Made by a program: the position numbers and the translations under genes | Shown here: one piece after another, positions 11,770 through 21,727 of the stretch | How the letters are laid out: the number at the start of each line of letters is the position of its first letter | How positions within the stretch are numbered: position 1 is the stretch's first letter | Assembly (NCBI RefSeq): GCF_024868665.1 | Contig: NC_079892.1 | Coordinates: 314,624 to 378,623, forward strand | DNA: 64,000 bases | Reading direction: 5' to 3' | Origin: Triplophysa rosa | Taxonomy: Eukaryota; Chordata; Actinopteri; Cypriniformes; Nemacheilidae | The notes under the pieces: model-generated | The model's database searches: none | What the model saw: the letters and a program-made list of their open reading frames with translations, nothing else | What the model was told of the DNA's origin: nothing

Positions 11770-12890
11770 CTACATGTTGCCATGCAGGACGTGGGCTGAC
11801 ACCGGCTCTACGCGGAGGTTGTAGAACCTCACAAAGGTGTTGGGTGTAGCCCAACCCGCAGCTCTGCATATGTCTGCGAGAGAGGCCCCCCGTGCCAGAG
11901 CCCAAGAGGAGGCTACACCCCGGGTGGAGTGGGCCCTCACTCCTAGGGGGCACGGGCGATTTAGGGATTGGTAAGCTGCCTTGACAGCGTCCACAATCCA
12001 GTGGGCCAACCTCTGCTTGGAGACAGCTCTCCCCTGCTGCTGACCTCCGAAACAGACAAAGAGCTGATCCGAGCTCCTGAATCTCTGTGTGCGGTCTAAG
12101 TAAAGGCGCAGCGCGCGTACTGGACACAACACGGACGGGGTTGGGTCTTCCTCCCCAGTGGGGAGCGCCTGTAAGTTCACCACCTGGTCCCGAAAGGGAT
12201 CGGTGGGAACCTTGGGCACGTAGCCGGGCCGAGGTCTCAGGATAACGTGAGAATCCCTGGGTCCAAATTCTAGGCAGTCAGGGGACAAGGAGAGTGCCTG
12301 TAGATCCCCTACCCTCTTGATGGAGGCGAGCGCCATAAGGAGAACTGTCTTCATCGTGAGATGAGGAAGAGAGGCATCCCCTAGGGGCTCGAAGGGGGGC
12401 CTGGTGAGACCTGTCAGGGCTACATCCAGGTCCCAAGAGGGTATGGAGCGCGGACGAGGCGGATTGCGCCTCCTCGCGCCCTTTAGGAACCTAATGACCA
12501 GGTCGTTCTGCCCTAGAGACTTCCCAGCAACTGAGTTGTGATGAGCAGCAATGGGGGCTACATACACTTTCAGTGTGGAGGGGGAGAGGTTAGTCTCGAG
12601 TCTCTCTTGTAGGAAGGACAGCACGGACCCGATCGCACAACTCCGTGGGTCTTCTCCTCGAGAAGCACACCAGGTCGAGAAGAGGCGCCACTTATAGTCG
12701 TACAGTCGCCTAGTGGCAGGTGCCCTAGATTGAGAAATGGTAGCTACCACCGCCGGGGGCAGACCACTCAGGATCTCCTCATCCCGTCCAAGGGCCAGAC
12801 ATGGAGGTTCCAGAGGTCTGGCCTGGGATGCCATAACGTGTCCTTCGTCAGGGGAATCGGCCAGGGGGGAGCTGTCGTCAAGAGCATTAG
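11770..12890 (-). CDS. DIRS tyrosine recombinase
   Basis: This is the end of an 897-codon frame opening at 14463; the recombinase-like part begins at about residue 530. An N-terminal SAM-like core-binding segment (RAPATRRLYDYKWRLFSTWC, then SFLQERLETNLSPSTLKVYV) precedes the catalytic domain. Catalytic candidates are Arg717 (SIKRVGDLQALS), His845-x-x-Arg848 (HSTRGVASSWA) and Tyr881 (FVRFYNL). All positions of the R...HxxR...Y signature are present, so this copy may encode an active enzyme. It would integrate circular DIRS DNA without target duplication. It overlaps the RNase H frame at its 5' side, normal for DIRS elements. Confidence 0.85.
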
Positions 12891-14402
12891 CTCCGATAAC
12901 CAAGTCCGGTTGGGCCAGTGTGGCGCAACGAGTAACACTTGCTGCTCCTCTTCCCTGACCTTGCACAGGGTCTGTGCAATGAGGCTCACTGGGGGAAAGG
13001 CATACTTCCGCTTGTCCCGCGGCCAGCTGTGCGCTAGCGCATCCGTGCCGAGGGGTCCCTCCGTCAGAGAGTACCAAAGCGGGCAATGGGTGGTTTCGAG
13101 GGAGGCGAACAGGTCTACCTGGGCCTGCCCAAACTGCACCCAAATGAGCTGGACTGCACGGGGGTGGAGTCGCCACTCTCCGCGAGGCGTAGACTGACGA
13201 GAGAGCGCATCGGCTGTCTGGTTCAGGTCGCATGGGATATACGTGGCACGCAAGGAGCGGGTCACCTGCTGACTCCATCGGAGGAGGCGTCGGGGGAGTT
13301 GTGTTAACTCCAGTGAGCGAATGCCACCCTGACGATTGATATACGCTACTGTAGTAGTGCTGTCCGACCGGACCAGCACATGCTTGCCCTGCACGAGAGG
13401 CTGCAGCCTCTTCAGTGCAAGTAGCACGGTCCACAACTCTAGGCAATTGATATGCCAGCGCAGGCGGGGGCCCATCCAAAGCCCCGACACTGCGTGCCCA
13501 TTGCACACTGCACCCCAACCCTGCAGGGAGGTGTCCGTTGTCACCACGACATGCCTCGTAACCTGCCCTAGGAGTACCCCTGCCCGAAGGAAGGTCATGG
13601 AAGACCAAGGGGTTAGGGTGCGTCGGCAGCGCAGCGTAATCACCATCCGCCTGCTGCCGGTGTGCCACGCTCTCCAGGGAACTCGACTCTGGAGCCAGTG
13701 TTGGAGCGGTGTCATGTGCATCAACCCGAGGGGTATCACCGCCGCCGAGGATGCCATGTGTCCCAGGAGCCTCTGAAATAGTTTCAGGGGAACCGCTGAC
13801 TGCGTGAAATGATCCAGGCAGTTCAACACCGACTGGGCGCGTACTGCAGACAGTCGCGCTGTCATAGTGACAGAGTTGAGTTCCATACCAAGATAGAGGA
13901 TGCTCTGCACAGGGGAGAGCTTGCTCTTCTCTCGGTTGACCTGTAGTCCCAATCGATCTAGGTGCCGGAGCACCAGGTCCCTGTGTGCACACAACAGATC
14001 TCGCGAGTGTGCCAAGATAAGCCAGTCGTCGAGATAGTTGAGTACCCTCACACCCCTCTCCCTGAGGGGAGAGAGGGCGGCCTCCACGATCTTCGTAAAG
14101 ACTCGTGGAAACAGAGACAGACCGAAGGGGAGGACTCTGTACTGATATGCCCGACCCTCGAAAGCAAACCGTAGGAACGGGCGATGACAAGGGAGAATCG
14201 AGACATGAAAGTAAGTGTCCTTTAGGTCGATTGCCATGAACCAATCCTGACACCTGACAGATGCCAGGATGCGCTTCTGCGTGAGCATCCTGAACGGCAG
14301 CTTGTGCAGGTGTCTGTTCAGGGTACGCAGATCTAGGATGGGGCGCACCCCCCCGCCTTTTTTGGGGACGATGAAGTAAGTGCTGTAAAACCCCTTGAAC
14401 AT
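12768..14402 (-). CDS. DIRS reverse transcriptase and RNase H
   Basis: The 544-codon frame has reverse transcriptase blocks GGVRPILDLRTLNRHLHKLP, WFMAIDLKDTYFHVSI (first catalytic Asp) and VLNYLDDWLILAHSRD (YLDD box, near residues 155-170). RNase H follows with VVTTDTSLQGWGAV, LELWTVLLAL and VLVRSDSTTTVAYINRQGG, then the ALSRQSTPRGEW segment typical of DIRS pol. There are no internal stops. The annotated Met is simply the first in frame; translation may begin further upstream, since the frame may be joined to gag by an unrecognised mechanism. Upstream, 14667-14975 holds a misplaced recombinase fragment. Confidence 0.85.
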   Translation of the reverse strand: MFKGFYSTYFIVPKKGGGVRPILDLRTLNRHLHKLPFRMLTQKRILASVRCQDWFMAIDLKDTYFHVSILPCHRPFLRFAFEGRAYQYRVLPFGLSLFPRVFTKIVEAALSPLRERGVRVLNYLDDWLILAHSRDLLCAHRDLVLRHLDRLGLQVNREKSKLSPVQSILYLGMELNSVTMTARLSAVRAQSVLNCLDHFTQSAVPLKLFQRLLGHMASSAAVIPLGLMHMTPLQHWLQSRVPWRAWHTGSRRMVITLRCRRTLTPWSSMTFLRAGVLLGQVTRHVVVTTDTSLQGWGAVCNGHAVSGLWMGPRLRWHINCLELWTVLLALKRLQPLVQGKHVLVRSDSTTTVAYINRQGGIRSLELTQLPRRLLRWSQQVTRSLRATYIPCDLNQTADALSRQSTPRGEWRLHPRAVQLIWVQFGQAQVDLFASLETTHCPLWYSLTEGPLGTDALAHSWPRDKRKYAFPPVSLIAQTLCKVREEEQQVLLVAPHWPNRTWLSELMLLTTAPPWPIPLTKDTLWHPRPDLWNLHVWPLDGMRRS

Positions 14403-14666
14403 CTCGGCAAAGGGGACGGACTCGATCGCACCCTTCGCCAGAAGGGTGGCGACCTCGCCCCATAGTACGGGAGCATCCCGGCCTCTGACCGAGGTGGCGA
14501 GGATGCCCCGAAACTTGGGCGGGTTTCTGTCGAACTGGTTTCGCTTAGCCGAGACGGATCGTTCTCCTCAGACACCGTGACGGTGTGAGAAGCTCGAGCC
14601 AAGCTCCCAGGGACTGCGACAGGGGGACTAAGGGTACGATCTGCTTCATCGACCCCCCGGGGGGTG

Positions 14667-14975
14667 GTCGGGTCCGTGCTGTCCTTCCTACAAGAGAGAC
14701 TCGAGACTAACCTCTCCCCCTCCACACTGAAAGTGTATGTAGCCGCCATTGCTGCTCATCACAACTCAGTTGCTGGGAAGTCTCTAGGGCAGAACGACCT
14801 GGTCATTAGGTTCCTAAAGGGCGCAAGGAGGCGCAATCCACCTCGTCCGCGCTCCATACCCTCTTGGGACCTGGATGTAGCCTTGACAGGTCTCACCAGG
14901 CCCCCCTTCGAGCCCCTAGGGGATGCCTCTCTTCCTCATCTCACGATGAAGACGGTTCTCCTTATGGCGCTTCGA
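14667..14975 (+). pseudogene. inverted duplicate of a recombinase segment inside DIRS #2
   Basis: This plus-strand stretch reads VLSFLQERLETNLSPSTLKV onward to SIPSWDLDVALTGLTRPP and HLTMKTVLLMAL. It is the near-identical reverse complement of the recombinase coding segment at about 12325-12635 of the same element. It sits between gag and reverse transcriptase, where no recombinase belongs, and breaks off abruptly at 14975 into gag sequence on the other strand. It is a rearrangement, not a second gene. Confidence 0.8.
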
Positions 14976-15036
14976 TGGTTCGATGGCCGTCTGCTTCTTC
15001 ACTGTCGAGAACTGCTGAGCGAAGTCCTCGACAGTG

Positions 15037-16201
15037 TCACCAAACAGCCCACCCTGCGCAATGGTTCTGCGCAAGGTTGAGCCAGAAGTGCCTCTCCTGG
15101 ACCACCATGGTGGACATCGCCCGACCCAGGGCCCACGCGGTCACCTTGGTCACCCTTAGAGCGAGGTCGGTGGTGGTGCGGAGTTCCTGCATTAACCCCG
15201 GGTCGGTCTTACCCTCGTGGATCTCTTTCAACGCCTTGGCCTGGTGGACCTGCAGGATGGCCATGGCGTGGAGAGAGGAGGCAACTTGGCCCGCAGCAGC
15301 GTAGGCCTTCGACACCAGCGATGCCGAAGTCCTACATGCTTTGGACGGGAGTTTCGGTCGACCTCTCCAGGTGGACGCCGCCTGCGGGCACAGGTGCACC
15401 GCGACTGCACGTTCCACCTAGGGCACGTCGACGTAACCCTTAGCTGCCCCACCATCAAGGGAAGAGAGAGCGACGGAACCGGTTTGACGTGTACGTGCCG
15501 AGAAAGGGGCGTTCCACGTCTTCGTCAGTTCCTCATGCACTTCCGGGAAGAACGGAACCGGGGTTGGGCGCGGCTTGGAGTCGCGCTCAGAGCCCAAGAA
15601 CCATGTGTCCAACCGTGAGCGCTGGGGGAGAGGCACCGGAGTGCACTCTAACCCAATGCACACAGCGGCCCGGGAAAGCATGGCCGTCATCTCGACATCC
15701 GCCTCCTCCTGAGCTCGCCCCCCTTTGGGGGGGAGCTGCAAAGAGTCGTCGGGATCGGATGCCAGCAATTAGCTCTCCGATGCTGCGATAGACATCATCA
15801 CGCATCGTGTCCGAATACATGAAGGAGGACGCTGACGGTGTGGCACCACCTGCTAGGGAACGGTGAGGTGAGCGAGACGGGGTGCTAGCGGTCCGCGAGC
15901 ACTTGGCTGACGGATTAGCGCTCACAGAAACCCCCATATCACCCTCGCCGCTCGCCTTGGCGGACGGAATGGCCTTAGCCATCCTCGTCACAGCCCGGGA
16001 AGCCTGCGAGGTGGTGGCTGGTTCTCGGGAGAAGACAGCCACCCGTGACCGCAACATCTCTATGACCATCTGCCCGCAGTGCGGGCAAGATGAGTCAACG
16101 AAGGCTGCCTCAGCGTGTTGGACCCCCAAACACCTGACACAGACATCGTGCTTGTCCCCTTCCTCGATGAGGACACCGCACCCACGAGAACAGTAGGACA
16201 T
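15037..16201 (-). pseudogene. DIRS #2 gag-like protein, three-frame
   Basis: The start at 16201 gives MSYCSRGCGVLIEEGDKHDV, then CVRCLGVQHAEAAFVDSSCP and HCGQMVIEML: a cysteine-rich zinc-binding-like N-terminus. A serine-rich linker follows, and the frame shifts near 15600 and 15418. The C-terminal region has SSLHAMAILQVHQAKALKEI and ends near LWLNLAQ-like sequence (here HFWLNLAQ), matching DIRS #1. It probably forms particles or binds nucleic acid. The two breaks mean no full-length product from this copy. Confidence 0.7.
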
Positions 16202-16557
16202 GCCGCGCTGGAGAAATTAGCTCTTTTAGTGAGTCACCGTCTGCAGGCTCGAACACCTCTGGAACCACCGAGACGCCCAGGGGAAGTCGCTGCAGGAAGG
16301 GACAGTACCGGCAATTGAAGTTTTTTGCTAAGTAGCAAGAGAAGATCTTCATAACCGAAGGCTCCGAAGAACAAAAGGTGAATGAATGATGCACGCCGTC
16401 TCCCTTTTATACCCGGATTTCCGGGGCGGAGTCCGGCATGCAAATTTAATTTGCCAATTTTCATTGGCCTTTTCTAAGTAGTCTGGAAATGATTGGTTCT
16501 CAGGGACGAACCCCATCTGTCGGTTCGACACAACATCGAGAGACCGACAGAAAGAGA

Positions 16558-16890
16558 AAGGTGAAAACACAGACGACAGACATACCCACAAACAAAACAC
16601 GCCACACACACAATATGCACACGTACTAACACACATAGACATAGAGACACACACAGACGCGCAGACACACGGACACCACACACACACACAGACAAGCACG
16701 CACACACACACACACAGACACACGCACACACACACGTACACAGACACGAACACACACACGTACACAGACAAGTACGCACAGACATGCACACACGCACGCA
16801 CAGTGAGAGCACACATTTAAGATAAAGGAGAGAGAATCACATGTCAAATATAACATACTATAAATTCCTATATGCAATATTAAGTAAAAC
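16558..16890. repeat. CA-rich simple-sequence tract between two DIRS ends
   Basis: 16600-16812 is an imperfect (CA)n/(CACG)n tract. It separates the right end of DIRS #2 from the left end of DIRS #3, whose terminus begins at 16891. Apparent cysteine/valine-rich reading frames on the minus strand are artefacts of the repeat. Confidence 0.85.
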
Positions 16891-18300
16891 GTCTTGGTTA
16901 CGGATGTAACCTCGGTTCCCTGATGGAGGGAACGAGACGTTGTGTCGAACCGTCAGAATGGGGTTCCTATGGAAAACGCCACAGCACTGAGCCGCGTCAC
17001 AATCTCTGCGGAGCGACGGTGACTGGCCTGGGCGAGTCAGACGAACACGCTAGCGCGAAATTATGACCTTCCAGTGGAGAGGAAGGGGGACCCAGAGCTT
17101 TCCACAAAAAGTTGGGAAGCCCCCTAACGCCGGCCGTCACGGGCGGAGGCCTGATTCTCTAAATGGCGAGAAGCCGCCCGGCACCGTACGGGCCACTGGG
17201 TAAGCATCATCCCCCCCGGGGGGAAAAACGCTGCAGAGGCCACTACCTACCGTAGGGAGGAATTAGTGGAGACACCACATGGTCTCACCATCAGGGGAGA
17301 ACTCATGGGGAGAATGTGCGGACTGCAGGAGTTAACCGCAAGGTGGGAGTCCACCTGGGGAGGTCATGGGTTGCCAAGGTGGGAACCATTCATGAGGATA
17401 CATCAGACGGAACAGCCCACGGAGGGGGGGTTACCACGTCTGGAGCACTAGGTCCGGTTAGAGCTATGTGGGAGATAACTCAACTGTTCCCCGGCCTAAG
17501 GGGGCAGGGCTGCTCTGCCCAGCCTGTCCCCTGGAAGGGTGCTTAGTGATGGATGGAATGCCTGTTCTTTACCCGAGGGGAAAGAAGTGAGGCGGGATCG
17601 CCACTGCTCCCCCCAGAGGGGGAAGGGCTTCCGCAGGCGTACGCCCTACCGGCTGCCGGTCCCACACCTTGCCAGGATGCGGGCTGACACCTTTTCCGCG
17701 CGTAGGTATTAGAACCTCACGGAGTTGTTAGGCATAGCCCAACCCGCAGCTCTGCAGATGTCTGCCAGAGAGGCGCCCTGAGCCAGTGACCATGAGGGGT
17801 GACCTCACCCCCAACGGGCAGGGGCGAAATGAGAGCGGTATGCCCTAACGAGGGCATCCACGATCCAGTGCGCCAGCCTCTGTTTGGAGACAGCCCTCCC
17901 TTCTGCTGACCTCCGAAACAGACAAAGGGCTGCTCAGAGCTTATGGGCTCTGCATGCGGTCCAAGTAGAGGCGCCGTGCGCGTACTGGGCACAACACGGA
18001 TAGGTTGGGTCTTCCTCCCCGGTGGGGAGCGCCTGCAGGTTCACCACCTGGTCTCTCGGGAGAGTAGTGGGAACCCTGGGCACGTAGCCGGGGCGGGGTC
18101 TCAAGATAACGTGAGAATCCCGGCCCCGAGATCTAGGCAATCTGTGGACACGGAGAGTGCTTGTAGATCCCCTACCCTCTTGGAGGTGAGCGCCATGCGG
18201 AAAGCAGTCTTTATCAAGATTGAGAAAGAGCGGCAACCCCGAGAGGCTCGAAGGGGCCGGGGCCTCTTGAGGCCCGCCACCTAGGTCGCAAAAGGGTACG
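16891..18300 (-). mobile_element. DIRS retrotransposon #3, truncated
   Basis: It starts with the DIRS terminus GTCTTGGTTACGGATGTAAC, continues through the non-coding 3' region (parallel to 11000-11760 in DIRS #2), and then a minus-strand recombinase fragment. The inner GGCATGCAAATT part of the terminal repeat is missing. It breaks at 18300, exactly where an LTR begins. Reverse transcriptase and gag are absent. Confidence 0.8.
17640..18290 (-). pseudogene. DIRS #3 recombinase fragment, frameshifted
   Basis: It shows SHVILRPRPGYVPRVP, VVNLQALPTGEEDP and SEQPFVCFGGQQKGGLS, with a degraded C-terminus near 17720-17830 (PHGHWLRAPLWQTSAELRVG corresponds to the HxxR helix region of DIRS #2). Frames change near 17950. 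The catalytic residues are not all present, so it is non-functional. Confidence 0.7.
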
Positions 18301-18578
18301 GATATGATTGATAATGAGCGTCAGCTGGGTGCCACCAGCCTCGTATCTCCCACGGAGGAGATCGGAAGCATAAAAGGGAGAGCGGCAACAGCATACGGCG
18401 AGAGAGGACCGGGCCCGGACAGTTAAGTTTTGTTTACGTTCAGGTGGCTGGCAGTCATCCGTGAGGGGCTGCCGGCCTGTTTTTACTGCTATTTATTGTT
18501 TATTTATTTTTGATTAAAGTGTTTAAATGTTTACCAGTTCCCGCCTCCTTCCTTACCGTTTTATTGAGCTGTATTACA
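18301..18578 (+). repeat. left LTR of the small LTR element
   Basis: It holds a TATA-like CATAAAAGGGAG box near 18370 and ends ATTACA just before the TGGTGCC primer-site-like sequence. It differs from the right LTR by scattered substitutions and a roughly 10-bp indel. Confidence 0.8.
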
Positions 18579-19425
18579 GTGGTGCCGAAACCCAGGAGGG
18601 ACATGCTATCAAAGAGTCCTCGCCACTGAGGGGGATCGCGGTGCCGAAGAGTTCGGGCAGCGTGGACGAGAGAAGTCCGTGAACGGCTGCCCGAGGCAGT
18701 GGTGCTGGCGCGTGTGCCCGGACAAGGCGAAGACCTCGCGCCGTGTCCTGGGTCTGAGGTGGGGTAGCTGCCGTCCGCAAGGGAGCAGAGAGGTCAGCCC
18801 CACTTGCCGTGGGCCGGAGCCTGCTACCGTCCACCGGATCGGGAAGGAGCAGGAAGCGGGGGACCTGCTGCCGGCTGCCCTCGGTCAGAGGAGCCACCGC
18901 CGGCTGCCAGGACACGAGGACCTCGCTGCCGTGCCCCTGGGTCTGAGGTGGGGTGGCTGCCTTCCGGGAGGGAGCGGAGGAGTCAGCCCCGCTTGCCATG
19001 AGCCGGAGCCTGCTGCCATCCGCCGCGTAGGGGAGGAGCAGGAATTGGGGGACTTCCTGCTGGCTGCCCTCATCCGGAGGAGCCATCGCTGGCCGCCAGG
19101 GGGTGGAGGAGGAGCGAAGGAGCGTCCAGTACCACCGCGAGGAAGAGCCTCTCAGCTGGTTGAGGACCGAGCGACAGCGTGTCAGGGAACCGGACTAATT
19201 TTTTTTTTCTTCTCTCCCCTCTCCCGCCCCTGTCACCCCTGGTGCTTCCGTCTCCGTTCTCTCGTCTCGTCGGTCCATACCCAACAGGCGCTGGGGCCAT
19301 TGGGACTGGCCCCCCGGGGGGGAGTAGGTTCAGTCCTGTGTGTACCCCCCGGCCTGTGAGGGGCGATGGGGGTATGTGACGAGGGAGGCGTGACGAGAGC
19401 CGTGGGAGGAGCAAGCGAGGCTGGT

Positions 19426-19694
19426 GATGCGATTGATAATGAGCGTCAGCTGGGCGCCACCAGCCTCGTATCTCCCACGGAGGAGATCGGAAGCATAAAA
19501 GGCCGAGCGGCAGGAGCATACGGCGAGAGAGGACCGGGCCCGGACAGTTAAGTTTTGTTTACGTTCGGGTGGCCGGCAGTCGTCCGGGAGTCCTGTTTTT
19601 ACTGCTGTTTATTGTTTATTTATTTTTGATTAAAGTGTTTAAATGTTTGCCGGTTCCCGCCTCGTTCCTTCTTGTTTTATTGAGCTGTATTACA
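19426..19694 (+). repeat. right LTR of the small LTR element
   Basis: This direct repeat of 18301-18578 has the same promoter-like box (CATAAAAGGCCG) and the same ATTACA end. The next base enters the gag region of the gypsy element on the opposite strand. Confidence 0.8.
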
Positions 19695-20407
19695 CAAACC
19701 ATCTCACCTTTGTGCGTGTGACTAAAATATTATCAACAAAAGGTTTTGACACAGCATTCTGGTGTACAACCATCTTTTTATTTCTCTCAGAGACAATCAA
19801 TTTAGATTTGTTCAAATATTTTGCAGACACATGCGTAAGAACAAATTAATCTGCCATAAGAGCAGCATTGGACAATTTAGTCACTTGGTGTTCATTAAGG
19901 TACATCGCAACAACACTTGGAACACAATTTTTAAACTCCTCCAAAAGAATGAGCTCTCTTAGTTGTTCCTTGGTTGTAACTTTTACAGAAGAACACCAAC
20001 GTTCAAACAAATTTTCTTTCACTCTAGCAAAATCATTCTCTAACTCTCTCTCTAACTCACTCTTTTAAGGCATGAACATCATGTTGGACACAAAGATTTC
20101 TCCATCAACACACAACTGTTTCTCTTGTAAAGACATCTCACCAAACTTTGCATTTTGATCGACATCACAAAGAAGAGGATACAAACTCCTCAGGGTTAAT
20201 AACTTGAGCTCTTACCTTTAAAACGCCTCGCTCTGAAAGTGTGCTCTTCACAACTTTCATCAGCATTTCCTTGAGCTTCTTATCACTGCTCGTTACCTCC
20301 ACATCAAACTGTTCAGCAATCTGCAAGAGCTCCTCCTTCGTGCACCTCTCCAATAATATTTCCAAAGAAATTGCAAGGAAATCCTCGACTACCGATGACG
20401 ACGACAT
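19695..20407 (-). pseudogene. gypsy gag N-terminus and SCAN-like capsid segment
   Basis: From the ATG at 20407 it begins MSSSSVVEDFLAISLEILLE, with a helix pattern resembling gag N-termini of fish gypsy elements (KEELLQIAEQFDVEV). After a frame loss near 20165 the minus strand resumes near 19960 with EQLRELILLEEFKNCVPSVV and LNEHQVTKLSNAALMAD, a SCAN-like capsid signature, then an in-frame TAA. It ends at the LTR element. The missing middle and the stop show a dead copy. Its downstream continuation is at 10565. Confidence 0.7.
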
Positions 20408-21003
20408 GACTGTTTAAAGAGACAACAGAGCAAACACACACACAACCACGCAAACGCACGTGTATTTAGAGCCTTAACACTACAAATTCCATAAGCCACT
20501 TCACCAGGGATCGTCAGAAACATGCTCCAAATCGAAAAAAAACCTTACCTTTTCAAGATAAATAAAGACTTACGACAAGTCATTTGTCTAATTATCTTAA
20601 CTCGGTAGGCATCGCAAACAACAGAGATACGGAAAAAACAACAAAGTGTTACCTTATGTAAAAAAAAGATAGACTCCAGTTCCTAACTTACAAAACTACC
20701 TAACCTATCTAATCTTCAAAGGTGTACCGGACTCGGAGCGGCATTTAAACGCTGAACTCGAACACAATTTGTATTTCAAACCAAAAGCCCGAAGCGTACC
20801 CCCGACAGAGATTTAAACCTCCGCCCAGAATAACCTTCAAAAATAAGAAAGGAAAAATAACAAACAGTGCCTCAATGGAGGGATTATATATCCATCTGAG
20901 GACACTCTAACTATCTGAAATCTACTTATTTACACAGGTGAACACATAGAAATACTACGCATTTACTTATACATTAAGCAATGCGGACAAGCGCCCATTT
21001 TTA
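20408..21003 (-). other. gypsy untranslated leader
   Basis: This lies between the LTR and the gag start on the minus strand. Immediately inside the LTR is a TGGGCGCTTGTCCGC primer-site-like sequence (about 20986-21000). No reading frame is supported here. Confidence 0.5.
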
Positions 21004-21450
21004 TGTTGCGACCAGCTCGTTATTAAGTCGCAACATAAAAGAGGGATCAGACACAGAAAAACTCTATACAAATTTGTTTATTTAATTAAAGTAATTGTAC
21101 TACGGTTCACTCAGCAGGAAGGAAGGAGACTGGGTTGGCGTGGCTGAGAAGAGTCTTTCTTTATTAAAGTATAATAAAACACAAACTAAAAGGAAATAAT
21201 ATTTAAATCGAGCCTCCTGGCACGTAAGTTTTCTCTCTCTGTCTTCTCCAGCGTCCGCTCTCTCGGTTTCCTCGAGTACTCAGCCAACCTCTCTCTCCCA
21301 ATCCTCCCCTCCTGCTGGCTTTTATATTCTTCTCGCCAATCACTGTAACAAGAGACAGGTGTTTACGATCAGCCTTTGACCTACTTACTTCCCGCCAGTC
21401 TCCTGTCTCTCTCTCTCCGGACTTTGCTAGGCCACGCCTCCCCTGCAACA
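21004..21450 (-). repeat. gypsy 5' LTR
   Basis: On the minus strand it starts TGTTGCAGGGGAGGC and ends GCTGGTCGCAACA, TG...CA style. A TATA box (GAATATAAAAGCC, near 21325) and AATAAA-like signals fit an LTR. No partner LTR is present; the 3' end of the element is lost beyond the LINE at 8652. Confidence 0.65.
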
Positions 21451-21727
21451 GTAATAAAGCAACAAATCAGTAATAATGATAAATATAAGTCTAGGGTTAA
21501 ATAAAAAATCAGGAAAAGAAATAACGTCAACCAAACTTTAACTACATGATATAAGAAATGTCAAATAAAAAAAAGGTTAAGAAATGAACCAGACCTTACA
21601 TGTTCAAGGAAGAGCCACTGTTGGACTTTAGAGGCAGTCCTGCATGTTCAAAAATTTGCAGAGAAACTTTTCAAGACTCTAAACTGAAGTTTTGTTAATC
21701 AGATGTAAAAGGTTTACAGCGCTGGGT
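21451..21727. other. unassigned AT-rich sequence
   Basis: I see no gene, repeat end or RNA signal in this stretch between the gypsy LTR and the putative solo LTR. Confidence 0.4.

Larger units (their letters stand above)
10698..16557 (-). mobile_element. DIRS retrotransposon #2, nearly complete
   Basis: Inverted terminal repeats lie at 10698-10905 and about 16375-16557. The left end starts GTCTCTGTTACGTTTGTAAC; both carry the GGCATGCAAATT segment and a TATAAAAGGGAGACGGCGTG promoter-like box. Minus-strand order from the right is gag (16201-15037), reverse transcriptase and RNase H (14402-12768), tyrosine recombinase (about 12800-11770), then a non-coding 3' region with the internal complementary region. 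No target duplication is visible. Gag is frame-broken, while the pol and recombinase frames are open. Confidence 0.88.
18301..19694 (+). mobile_element. small non-autonomous LTR retrotransposon (TRIM/LARD-like)
   Basis: Two direct repeats of about 270 bp (18301-18578 and 19426-19694) share the landmarks ATTGATAATGAGCGTCAGCT, GAGAGGACCGGGCCCGGACA and TTTTTGATTAAAGTGTTTAA, ending GCTGTATTACA. Directly after the left LTR is TGGTGCCGAAACCCAGGA (18580 on), a primer-binding-site-like sequence beginning TGG. The 850-bp interior is GC-rich, has an internal duplication (about 18750-18905 and 18930-19080) and encodes nothing recognisable. No target duplication is seen at the outer edges. Confidence 0.8.
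8653..21450 (-). mobile_element. Gmr1-like Ty3/gypsy retrotransposon, split by later insertions
   Basis: On the minus strand one finds an LTR (21004-21450), an untranslated leader, gag N-terminus and SCAN-like capsid (20407 down to 19695), a 9-kb block of later insertions, and then the gag zinc knuckle, protease and integrase (10565 down to 8663). Integrase directly follows the protease region with no reverse transcriptase between them, the Ty1/copia-like order described for Gmr1-like elements. The reverse transcriptase and the second LTR should lie beyond 8653 but are cut off by the LINE. That all parts belong to one element is inferred from order and strand. Confidence 0.65.

Noticed and set aside
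16349..16877. Cysteine/valine-rich reading frames on the minus strand
   Set aside because: They come from the CA-rich tract; every frame of such a repeat stays open and gives low-complexity peptides.
18574..19359. 170- to 226-codon frames on both strands of the small LTR element
   Set aside because: GC-rich with an internal tandem duplication, and no recognisable gag or pol domain.
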